Part shown: in pieces, positions 28,663-39,000 of the stretch
Layout of the letters: every line of letters starts with the position of its first letter
Numbering within the stretch: the first letter of the stretch is position 1
NCBI GenBank assembly: GCA_016745075.1
Contig: JADGDD010000007.1
Coordinates: 62,001 to 126,000, forward strand
Direction: 5' to 3'
DNA from: Planctomycetota bacterium
GTDB lineage: Bacteria; Planctomycetota; UBA11346
DNA length: 64,000 nt
Notes under the pieces: generated by a model
The model's database searches: none
What the model saw: only the letters and a program-made list of their open reading frames with translations
Told to the model about the DNA's origin: nothing
Program-made: the position numbers and the translations under genes

Positions 28663-31600
28663 CACAATCGCACACATCCTAAGACCAGTAATGGCGTTAT
28701 TGCTTACTATTGTAGTTGCATTTGCCCATACGCCATATGAGGGTAAAGTGTTTGTTTATTACCAGCCAGATGGTTCCAGCTTTCAAATTCGATTGTATGG
28801 TGATGCTCATTATGCAGTTGCAGAAACATTAGATGGATATGTGATTGCCCGTGATCCTGCTAGTGGTTTTTGGTGTTACGCTGTTCTTAATGACGGCAAG
28901 ACCAGTTTCGAGTCTACTGGAATAAGAGTTCCCTCAGCAGCGGACGTAAAAAATGCCGAGGAGATTATTCTGGAGGCCGCGGCTCTGGCTCCAGCAGACC
29001 TTCCTGATGGAGTGGTTCCGCATTTACGTATGAACAGGGAAGCTGTTCATGACTTGCGGAAAGCGCATGAACAGATGATGGGTGAAGATGGACGAGGTCG
29101 TTTGTTGGACCCAGATGCTCCTCTCATGGCAGAAGGTGGAGAGATTCAGCCAGGCCCACCAAGTTCTCAAACATTAGGAAGTCGAAATACCCTGACCTTG
29201 CTTGTGAGCTTTCCCGATGCTCAGGCAGATGTGACGATACCACAATCTGATGTTGATGATTATTTCAATCAAAAAGGTTTTAATAAATGGGGAAATAGAG
29301 GCTCTGTTGGCGAGTATTGGTCCGTTCAGTCAGCAGGTAAGTTTACTCTTACAAGTACGGTGACTGCTTATTACACAGCACTAAACAATAAATCATATTA
29401 TACGGATGAGTCAATTAGTCATGGTACAAGGGCGAAGGAGTTGATAAATGAAGCCATTGCTGCTCTGCATAATGATGGATTTGATTTTGCTTCATGTAAT
29501 GCAAATGGGGATTCTAGAATAGATGGTGTCAATTGTTTGTACGCAGGCAGTGTAACCAATGCATGGTCAAAAGGGTTATGGCCTCATAAATGGTCTAGCG
29601 GCAATTCAGTTATTGTTGAGGGAACCATTACGTCCTCTGCTTACACCTACCAAATATCTAGCTTACCGTCTTCAGGGATTAGTTTAACAACGGTTTGTCA
29701 TGAAACGGGACACATGGTTTGCGGATTTCCCGATCTGTATGTTTATTCAGATCAAACAACCTATACAAATGGCTATAGAGGGCTTGGTAATTATGGATTA
29801 ATGGCTAGTAGTAGTAACGCGAATAATGTCAGTGCTTATCTTAAATATCATGCAGGCTGGTTAAATGTTATTGAAATCACGGCAGCCTCTCATGAGAATG
29901 CTGCGGTTACGGTGGATGGTGCAAACGCTTATATGTTTAGGAACCCAGCGGATGCAGATGAATATTTCTTGATAGAAACGCGCCAGAAAAATGTAGGGTG
30001 GGAAACAACGACTCCATCTGATGAAGGCTTAATTATATATCATTGTGATGAAAATGGGGATAATACAGGACGTAGTAAAACGAATGATATGGAATGTGTT
30101 GTTGTTCAAGCTGATACAGCGGATTATGCTGGGTATGAAAAAGGAACGGGTCGCGGTGCTGGAGATTTATTTCACGCAGGAACTGATGACTCATTTAGCA
30201 GCTCAACTGCTCCAATAGCACAATGGAAAGACGGATCAAATGCGGGGATAGTGATTCATTCAATTTCAGCAGTACAGAATCCGATGACTTTTGTGGTCGG
30301 TACTGGTGCGGTAACAGGGAATCAAGTAATAAGTATTAGTACATCAACCTTTGCTCCAACATGCAGTTATCATACTGTGGCTGAAGCTGATTCTTTTTCT
30401 GTGTGGAATAGTGGTGCTGGAACACTGAATTATACGGTGAGTGATAATGTCAGTTGGTTATCCGTTGCTCCAACTTCAGGAAGTATTACCACAGGTAGTG
30501 ATGTGATTACGGTTACCTATGCTACAGGATCATTGGCGACAGGTACTTATAATGCTACAATCACCATTAGTGATTCTGGCGCTGTTGCTGCAGATAAAAC
30601 AATTGCGGTAACGCTTACTGTTTTTGCTCAGCCGACTATAGGGTTATCTCCAAGCAGTCTAACCGAGAATATGGGAACAGCCGAAACGTCACAGAAGTCT
30701 GTAGGGATAACGAATACAGGTGGTGGAACCATGTCGTATACATTGAGTGAAAGCGCCACTTGGTTATCACTCTCTCATACCACAGGTAACGTTGCGCTTG
30801 AGACTGACACCTTGTATCTGAATTTTGACTCAACAGGTCTCACAAATGGGGTTTATGTAGAAAATATTCAAATAGCAGGAACGAACGCGACGAATACTCC
30901 ACAAACAATTACGGTGACACTGAATATAACAGGCTCAGACCTTGTGGTTACGACTCCAAATGCGAGCGGTCTCACATGGGCGAGAAGTGGTACCCATGAT
31001 ATTACATGGACCTCCGCAGGAACGGTAACGGGCAATGTTAAAATAGAACTCCTAAAAGGAGGAGCTCTCGATTCTGTTATTGTAGCAAGTACAGCAAATG
31101 ATGGAACGTACTCATGGGCAATTCCTGGAGGACAAACGGTGGCAACCGATTATACCGTGCGAATAACGAGTATAAATGAACCAAGTTTATTTGATGTTAG
31201 TAATGCTAATTTTGAAATAAAAGCCCCTGTTTCTACAAGTCTGCCATATTCGGAAAGTTTCAATACGGATCTTGGTATTTGGGTTCAATCAACAAGCGAT
31301 CATATTGACTGGGTTCGTCATACTAGTGGAACACCATCTTCAGGAACAGGACCGAGCGGAGCTCAAGAAGGCACACATTATTTATATATTGAAGATACTG
31401 ATGATGGGGGAAGTGGGACGGATGAGGCTGTTATTGAAGCTGAGTTCAATTTATCTGCAGTATCTTTAGCGGAATTATCATTCTATTATCACATGTATGG
31501 ATCAACAACGAATGCCTTACATGTGGATATTTCTTCAAATGGTGGTCAAAGCTGGAACAATTCGGTTTGGTCAAAATCTGGACAACAACACACTTCGAAT

Positions 31601-34600
31601 AGTAATGCATGGACCAAAGCATCTATTGATCTTACATCATACAAGAACATCAGTACAAAAATTCGCATTCGAGCAATTGCGAGTACAAGTTACCAAGGCG
31701 ACATTGCGATAGATAACATTACATTGATTGAACCACCACCGATAGTGGTGTATAGTCCACTTACATTTACTGAGCAGGTGAATAATGATGGATCAATAAC
31801 AAACGCAATCACAGTGACCCTAGGCTATGAAACATTTGCAGGAACAGCAAGTGAAGATTTAGTAGGTAGTTCTAAAGTGAGCTTTGGATCGGTGCCAACA
31901 GGTTTAACGGGTACAGCTGTTTTGGATAGCGCGACACAGGTAACGCTTGGTTTAACGGGTACGGCAAATGCCCATACCGATGCAGAAGATATGAGTACGC
32001 TGTCTGTTGTATTTGCGAATAGTGCCTTTACCGGTGGAAACGCTGCTGGTGTTACAGATTCTACAAAATTATTATCAGTAGAGTTTGGGGAACCAGAAGC
32101 CGCCGTGACTCGTGGAGGAAAAGCCGTCTTAGATGGAGGAACTGACAGTCTTGCTGGTGTGAAAGTAGGTAATGGACAAAGCTTAACCTATACTATCAGC
32201 AATGAGGCAGCAGCGACCTTGGATTTAACGATTAGCAATGCTTCCATTTCGAATGAATCCAATTGTGGTGTTGTTATTAATACGCAGCCAACATCCCCTG
32301 TTGCGGCAAGTAATTCTACGACTGTAGCGGTGACGGTAACGCCAACGGCAGCAGGCGTATTCTCATTTGATATATCAATTCCCAATACTGATGCGGATGA
32401 GAATCCGTATAATTGGACGGCAAGCGGTATGTCATCTATTTATGATCACTTGGTAGACACTCTTGTTGATGAAGATGATGGTGATTATAGTGCCAGTGAC
32501 TATAGTTTGCGCGAAGCTATTGATCAATCACTTGCAGGGCAGACCATCGGTTTTAATGTGACCGGAATAATTTCTTTGAATGGAACAGTCTTACCTTTGA
32601 CTAAGAATCTTACTATTAATGGTGGAAGTAACATAACTATTAATGGAGGTGCTACATCAGGAATATTTGATATGTCCACAGGTGATCCAACGGTAACAAT
32701 AGAGGGTGTGACCTTAACAAACGGAAGTGCATTAAGAGGTGGAGGTATCAATGTAGATGACGGTACTCTGACTCTTGAATCTTGCGTCATCAATACTTGT
32801 GTGGCGACAGGTACTGGCGGTACTGATGGCGGTGGTGCTATTTTTGTTAGTAATGGCACTGTTAGTCTCACTAATAGTACGATAAGTTCTTGTACCGCAG
32901 TGGAAGAAGGTGGTGCTTTACGCTTTTTTGACACAGGATGTTCGCTTACCATTGATAATTCAACCCTCAGCAATAATATTTCAGGCGAAGGGTCAGCAAA
33001 TTGCAAACTTGGTGGAGCTATCTATCTTCGCTATGGAACTTTGATCATTAGAAATGGTACGGTCTTTTCTAACAATGCTTCTAAATCAAATTCAGGGCAA
33101 ACATATGCAGGAAGTGGTGGTGCTGTATATACAAGTAATGATGCGGTTGTAACCGTTTCTGATACCACTTTCTACGGCAATACGTGTAGGCTCAATGGTG
33201 CTGCAATTTTTCTGAATACAGGTACCGGTAGTTTTACTAATTGTGATTTCGGAACGGTTGCAAACGGCGGGAATACAGCAACTACTAATGGTGGAGCTGT
33301 GTACGTGTCTTCAGCGAACTGTACGATAGAGTCATGTAATTTTAGGGGAAATAACGCGGTCGATGGAGGTGCTTTGTATACAAGCCTACAGACAAGTCGT
33401 GGCAAAACTTTGACTATAAAATCATCACTTTTTGATGACAATACAGCTTCATCTGAAGGTGGAGCATTTTATAATGCAGGTTCAGCATCCGTTCATAATT
33501 CTACTTTTAGCAACAATATTGTTGCCAATGGTAGCAGTGGTGGTGGTGGTGCTATTTCAAATGGTGGAAATACCCGTTATGTATTATTACTCGAATCGTG
33601 TACTTTTTCTGGGAATAAGGCAGATGAGACTGGAAGTGCTGGTGATGGTGGTGCTATTGATAATAATGGCGGTTTAACTATGGTGAACTGTACTGTTTCT
33701 GGTAATCTTAGTGGTGACCAAGGTGGTGGTATGTACATAAACGGTGCAACGACAGCTTGGCTGAAAATGACCAACAGCACTATTGTTAACAACAATGCTG
33801 TTACAGACCCCGCAGGTGGTGGGGTCTGTATTAATACCGCTCTACATACTGAACTGCGTAATTGTGTTATTGCAAACAATACAGCAAACAGTGCTGATAA
33901 TGATCTTAGTGGTAACGGTTCGGTCATGGATTACTGTGTATACGAGTCCCGAAGCGGAACGTGGGGCACTGATACGAATAATAGTGTTGCTGATCCAAAC
34001 TTGGGGTCTTTAAGTAACAACGGAGGGAGTACGCTTACGCATGCAATACAATCTCCTAGCACAGCAATTGATGGAGGTTCATCAGCAGAAGAGTTACGTT
34101 ATGCTTATCCAAACCGTTTTGCTATGGTGCATTCTGCGGCTGGTGTAACCGGAATTACTTCAAGTAATACTGATAGTGAAGGTAAGCTCTATATTTCTTT
34201 TGCTACGGCTAACGGAATAGATTGGCAAGCTGATATGTATAAAGATGAAGCTCGTACCCAAAAGGTCGGCCATAGCGCGACTACCTTTACGCTTGAAAAT
34301 GGAGTAGTGAACAAGGCAGTAACGGCAGACGGTGGGTCTGGTCTTGCTGGAACGTTGTCGGTTAATACGACTCCATCGATTATGTCGTTCTACGAAACGG
34401 GAGAAGGAGATGCCCAGATTGATGCCTATGATCTTACAGGGGTAACGTTATCCAATACGGATGCTGGTAAATTGTATGGTGAAATTGTTGTGCTTTCAGG
34501 AAGCAGCTCAGCAGACAATGTTGTTGAAGCTCGATTCTATAGCGATGCGGCAGAAACAACTTTAGTTGCTCGTTCGGCAAGTTGGGTATTGGCTGATGAG

Positions 34601-35734
34601 GGTGCGGTGAAGACAATTAGTGCAGAGGGTGGTTCGGGTATTGGTGGAACCATCACTGTTAGTACTGGAGATAGCGATGCGCCTAGGGCGGATACGACTT
34701 TCTGGGCGATGGATTTTGCCCCTTTAGGTGAAAGTAGTTATATAATGACGGAAGTTGCTTACGATCAACGTGGTACGGGCTTCGATCGAATAAAAAATGG
34801 TGGCACGAGTTTAACCGTGGATATTGGTGCTTATGAATACCAAGGTGTTTTGGTTCCAGAAATAGAAGTGAGTCGTTCTGGTAGTATAGCAGATGGAGGA
34901 ACTGATTCTATCGGCTTGATAAGCACAGGTAGTGGTACGCAGTTGACTTACTCTATTGGCAATAGTGGTACAGCAGATTTAACATTATCAAATGCTGTGG
35001 TTACACCGGTTTCTAATTGTACCGTTTCCATTGACACGAATGTAACCAGTCCTGTTTCAGCTTCTAATAATACGCCATTGATCGTTACGGTCACACCAAC
35101 TGCTGATGGAGTATGGAGTTTTACCATCTCAATTGTGAATAATGACGTGGATGAAACCCCCTATAATTGGTCTGTTAGTGGGACGGCAGCCTCATCTTCT
35201 TTCTCCGTTTCATTTTCGGCGGCTGGTTTGTATATGTTTGGATATGCAGGGACAGATGCAGATGCGGAAACAGAAGTTTTTGCTGGATTGATCGCTGATG
35301 GAGCACTTGAGTATGTGCGTACGATAGATAGCACTACGGGCATAACCAAGGACCTCTATTACGATGTTGCGGCACAGAGTTGGGTGAACGATATTGGCAC
35401 AATGTCTGCAGGTAGTGGATATATTGTCAAAGTCGTAAAATCAGCTACTCTGACCATTGCTGGTAGTCGCTCGTCAGGAGAAGGTGCTCATTCTTTGTCG
35501 GCGGGATATTCACTTATCGGCTATCGAGGAACAGTAGAAACAGCAAATGCCACAGATGCATTTAGTGATATTAAGGTTCATAATAACAATATTGTTCGCT
35601 GGGTTGACGGCGGTATCACCAAAGAGTTGTACCATAACGGTACAAGTTGGGTGGACAACATCGGAACGTTAAGAAAAGATGAAGCTTATATTATTAAACT
35701 AGAAAATGCTACAACGGTTACGATCCAACCATAA
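28655..35734 (+). CDS. Giant mosaic surface M6-type metalloprotease with beta-helix and C-terminal sorting-like domain
   Basis: 2359 aa from the ATG at 28655 (GAAGG eight bases upstream; the GTG at 28649 is less likely). Domains in order: signal peptide (1-24); M6/immune-inhibitor-A-like protease (~180-548) with zinc motif HETGH at 349-353 followed by FPDLY; two BACON-like beta domains (~557-760); a Kre9/Knh-like domain (~762-855); MAM domain (~862-1025); a beta domain with choice-of-anchor-D features (~1146-1262); 'SLREAI' start (~1285) and a long Pmp-like right-handed beta-helix with GGAI/GGGA and FxNN-type repeats (to ~1812); a second anchor-D-like domain (~2066-2179); and the duplicated C-terminal domain (~2185-2359). 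Likely an exported adhesive protease. Last gene of the hupE operon. Confidence 0.88.
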   Translation: MSNTIAHILRPVMALLLTIVVAFAHTPYEGKVFVYYQPDGSSFQIRLYGDAHYAVAETLDGYVIARDPASGFWCYAVLNDGKTSFESTGIRVPSAADVKNAEEIILEAAALAPADLPDGVVPHLRMNREAVHDLRKAHEQMMGEDGRGRLLDPDAPLMAEGGEIQPGPPSSQTLGSRNTLTLLVSFPDAQADVTIPQSDVDDYFNQKGFNKWGNRGSVGEYWSVQSAGKFTLTSTVTAYYTALNNKSYYTDESISHGTRAKELINEAIAALHNDGFDFASCNANGDSRIDGVNCLYAGSVTNAWSKGLWPHKWSSGNSVIVEGTITSSAYTYQISSLPSSGISLTTVCHETGHMVCGFPDLYVYSDQTTYTNGYRGLGNYGLMASSSNANNVSAYLKYHAGWLNVIEITAASHENAAVTVDGANAYMFRNPADADEYFLIETRQKNVGWETTTPSDEGLIIYHCDENGDNTGRSKTNDMECVVVQADTADYAGYEKGTGRGAGDLFHAGTDDSFSSSTAPIAQWKDGSNAGIVIHSISAVQNPMTFVVGTGAVTGNQVISISTSTFAPTCSYHTVAEADSFSVWNSGAGTLNYTVSDNVSWLSVAPTSGSITTGSDVITVTYATGSLATGTYNATITISDSGAVAADKTIAVTLTVFAQPTIGLSPSSLTENMGTAETSQKSVGITNTGGGTMSYTLSESATWLSLSHTTGNVALETDTLYLNFDSTGLTNGVYVENIQIAGTNATNTPQTITVTLNITGSDLVVTTPNASGLTWARSGTHDITWTSAGTVTGNVKIELLKGGALDSVIVASTANDGTYSWAIPGGQTVATDYTVRITSINEPSLFDVSNANFEIKAPVSTSLPYSESFNTDLGIWVQSTSDHIDWVRHTSGTPSSGTGPSGAQEGTHYLYIEDTDDGGSGTDEAVIEAEFNLSAVSLAELSFYYHMYGSTTNALHVDISSNGGQSWNNSVWSKSGQQHTSNSNAWTKASIDLTSYKNISTKIRIRAIASTSYQGDIAIDNITLIEPPPIVVYSPLTFTEQVNNDGSITNAITVTLGYETFAGTASEDLVGSSKVSFGSVPTGLTGTAVLDSATQVTLGLTGTANAHTDAEDMSTLSVVFANSAFTGGNAAGVTDSTKLLSVEFGEPEAAVTRGGKAVLDGGTDSLAGVKVGNGQSLTYTISNEAAATLDLTISNASISNESNCGVVINTQPTSPVAASNSTTVAVTVTPTAAGVFSFDISIPNTDADENPYNWTASGMSSIYDHLVDTLVDEDDGDYSASDYSLREAIDQSLAGQTIGFNVTGIISLNGTVLPLTKNLTINGGSNITINGGATSGIFDMSTGDPTVTIEGVTLTNGSALRGGGINVDDGTLTLESCVINTCVATGTGGTDGGGAIFVSNGTVSLTNSTISSCTAVEEGGALRFFDTGCSLTIDNSTLSNNISGEGSANCKLGGAIYLRYGTLIIRNGTVFSNNASKSNSGQTYAGSGGAVYTSNDAVVTVSDTTFYGNTCRLNGAAIFLNTGTGSFTNCDFGTVANGGNTATTNGGAVYVSSANCTIESCNFRGNNAVDGGALYTSLQTSRGKTLTIKSSLFDDNTASSEGGAFYNAGSASVHNSTFSNNIVANGSSGGGGAISNGGNTRYVLLLESCTFSGNKADETGSAGDGGAIDNNGGLTMVNCTVSGNLSGDQGGGMYINGATTAWLKMTNSTIVNNNAVTDPAGGGVCINTALHTELRNCVIANNTANSADNDLSGNGSVMDYCVYESRSGTWGTDTNNSVADPNLGSLSNNGGSTLTHAIQSPSTAIDGGSSAEELRYAYPNRFAMVHSAAGVTGITSSNTDSEGKLYISFATANGIDWQADMYKDEARTQKVGHSATTFTLENGVVNKAVTADGGSGLAGTLSVNTTPSIMSFYETGEGDAQIDAYDLTGVTLSNTDAGKLYGEIVVLSGSSSADNVVEARFYSDAAETTLVARSASWVLADEGAVKTISAEGGSGIGGTITVSTGDSDAPRADTTFWAMDFAPLGESSYIMTEVAYDQRGTGFDRIKNGGTSLTVDIGAYEYQGVLVPEIEVSRSGSIADGGTDSIGLISTGSGTQLTYSIGNSGTADLTLSNAVVTPVSNCTVSIDTNVTSPVSASNNTPLIVTVTPTADGVWSFTISIVNNDVDETPYNWSVSGTAASSSFSVSFSAAGLYMFGYAGTDADAETEVFAGLIADGALEYVRTIDSTTGITKDLYYDVAAQSWVNDIGTMSAGSGYIVKVVKSATLTIAGSRSSGEGAHSLSAGYSLIGYRGTVETANATDAFSDIKVHNNNIVRWVDGGITKELYHNGTSWVDNIGTLRKDEAYIIKLENATTVTIQP

Positions 35735-36003
35735 TCGTTTACTTGTAAGCTCGTATGTATATTTTTATCCCTTAAAGATAGAGATAGTCCTGTGCTTTTC
35801 CTTGTGTTTGCGTGTGAAACAGGCAGGACTAGGGGGATGGTTGTGTCATGAGAGTCTATTGTCTTTCTCTGATTCCTGTTAATCTGCCAGTTACAAGAAT
35901 AGGGCTTTTTCAGGGAGTGGATAGCGTCTCTCTCTGCTTGGGCTCGTGTTTTCCCTAGGGTTGTAGTAATACGGCCTTTGTGTTTTGATACAGCGGAGAT
36001 CTT
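35735..36003 (+). promoter_or_regulatory. Intergenic region between the two giant surface genes
   Basis: 269 bp, no gene seen. A 7-bp inverted repeat AGTCCTG...CAGGACT spans about 35787-35830 and could be a weak terminator or leader structure; there is no T run after it. A GGAG lies shortly before the ATG at 36004. Confidence 0.3.
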
Positions 36004-39000
36004 ATGCGTACACCTTATGTTTTGGCCATTTTATTGAGTGGTCTACTTCTTGCTTTTTTTGTTTTGTTTACGACAGAGAGTGACGAGCCTGTAGAACAAC
36101 AGGAGAACGTGTCTACGTCGAGGCTGTCAGAGCAATCGAATGTAGAGGAGAAAGATCGTTCAAGTTCACGAGTGGCTCAGGTTTCTGTCGAAAAGCCTAA
36201 TCCTGAAGTTGTCGAAGTTGTCGAAAATGAAGACCGTGCTAACAAGGATGAAGAAAATCATGTTTTTACTATAAGCGTTGATGATGGAAAACGTATTGAT
36301 TGGACGCAACGAACACCCGCAGCAAGAATCTGTCGACCAATTGAATGTGAACAATTTATATCTCGTGGGAAGCGACCTTTTGCTCAAAATGAAAAAATAG
36401 TAGTGCCTTTGTTTGGTGATGATTTTGTTGAGGCATATGTACGGGAGAGCCAGCTTAATGTAGCAGGAGCAGTTGGTACAACTGCCGTTATAGAGGAAGG
36501 TAACGGACGGGTTTATCTCTCTACTCATGAAGGAAAAATGCTGGCATTAATTAAGCACCCCGCTGGGAAGCGGGATTATCGTATTCAGTATGATTTGGCA
36601 TCTGGGGAACACGTGCTTATGGAAATAGATTGGAAAGCCTCAAATATTTCCGTTCCTTGCCTTGGTGGACCAGCCCCGGTTCCTATGGACCGTCCAGAAA
36701 AAGAGGAGCAAGCTGTACTCGATGAAATTGCTGTGCCAGGAATTGTTCCAGTGCAAATTGATAATGAAGTACCAGTAAAGGCAGATGCAGATACAGCTCC
36801 AAGCCGGACCGTGACAGTTGATATCATGGTTGTCTATACCACACCAGCAAAAACGTGGGCAACAAATAACGAATCAGGAATTGCTAATAATATTACACTC
36901 TCGATGCAGCTGGGAAATGATACGCATACCAACTCTCAAACAGGGATCACGCTGAATTTAGTACATAGCGCAGAAGTTACTGATTACACAGCAGACGGCA
37001 CTGATCCAGGAGTAGATTTAGACGAACTGACAACAGTGAATGGAGATAATTATCTAGATGGAAATCCGTGCACCTCTACTGCGATGGATGCCGTTCAAGG
37101 GTGGAGAGATACATATGGTGCAGATTTCGTGAGCTTGTTTTTGAATGAACCGAATACGGGTGGTTTAGGCTGGCGTTTAAACGATGCTGCGGGTAAGGAG
37201 TATACAGGATATAACTTGAATAGAGTTCAGCAAACAAGTTCGACATATACGCAAGTGCATGAAATTGGACATAATATGGGATGTCAGCATTCAAAAACGC
37301 AAGTTTCTGGTGCTGGTGTTAGTGATCAAACACAAGTTACCTTTACTTTTGCAGCAGGGTGGCAGTGGGATGACACAGGTAGTACACAAGCGAGTGATGG
37401 ATACTGTAGCGTTCTGACCTATGAAAATTTTGATAATAGTTCTGGAACAGGAGTAAGTGGACGTGAATATCGACGAGTCGCTTATTTTTCAGACCCAGAT
37501 ACAAATTATACAGATGGTAGTACGAATGCAGTAGGAGATTCAGTGGATGGAGACAATGCTCGGGCAATACGACTCGTTCAGCAAACAGTGGCAGTATACC
37601 GTGGAACGCACCAAGCAGCAGGTGCAGCAATTGCTAGCTTCCCGTATTCTGAGTCATTTGAAGGTGGATTGGGTGCATGGTATAATGTAACAGATGATGA
37701 TGGCGATTTAGATAATAGTAATGATGTTGATTGGACGCCAGGAGCTAGAACTGTGACGACGTCCTCTGGCCCAAGTGATGACCAAGGCAGTGATGGTATT
37801 TATGCTTTTGTGGAAGGGTCGTCTAACTTGAATAAAACAGCTTCTATGGTCGCAACCCTTGATTTAACAGCACTCTCTACAGCAGATATTTCTTTCTATT
37901 ATCATATGTACGGATCTACCATGGGTGGAGTCTATCTTGATGTGTCTACCAATAGCGGAACAAATTGGACAAATTTATGGAATATTACAGGGCAACAGCA
38001 TACTGCGGAAACGGATGCATGGACTCAAGCAACGCAGAGTTTAGATGCATATGCAGGTTCATCCATTCTTTTACGTTTCCGAGGAGAAGTTGGGACAAAC
38101 TTTGCCAGCGATATGGCCCTAGACACATTATCAATTACAGGAACAGCTGCGGTATCTGACCCTCAATGGTCTGCGTCTTACCCTGCGGAAAAAACAATCA
38201 CAGCATATTCCGCATCTGCTAAATTTAAAACGCCAGAGGCAGGTACGGTGTATTATGTTGTACTTACTGATGGTGCGACTGCACCAACTTCAGCTCAAGT
38301 AAAGGCAGGCAAAGACGCATCAGACACTTTGTTAGATACTGCTTTTCAGGGTAATGTTACTGTTGTTGCGGATACTGAAAAATCTTCAAAGACAATGCTG
38401 CCACTTACTCATTCAACAGCCTATGATATTTATGCTGTCATAGAGCGTACAAGTGATTCCGTATTACAAGCAAGCCCAACAAAGATTGATATTACAACTA
38501 GTGGAGAAAACAATAATGATACCTATCTTGGTGCGGTTTGGTCTGGTGGGGTAACAGACACACAAGCTGTTGTTGTTGCGCGAGCAAAAGATGTTGGCTC
38601 GGACCATACGGCAACATTGTGGATAAGTACAAGCACAGATATGTCTGGAGCAGTCTTAAAAGATACGCAAACTGCTGCGTCGGCAAATGATGGTATTGTT
38701 AAATTAACAGCAACTGGATTGTCTGCGAATACCGCCTATTATTATCAAGTGAAAATAGATGGTAATGTATCTACAACATTAAATGGAACAGATTATCATG
38801 GAACATTCACCTCCTTTCCTACGACAGGATCGGCTGCAAACTTTAATTTTGCTTTTGCCTGCTCTAATAGCACTTTGAACTCAAGTGTATATGATAAGCT
38901 TGCTGTCTACAATCCATTATTCTTTATTCATACTGGTGATTTTCATTATGAAGATGTGAATTCAAGTAACGCGACAGTAGCTCGAGATGAGATACGTATG

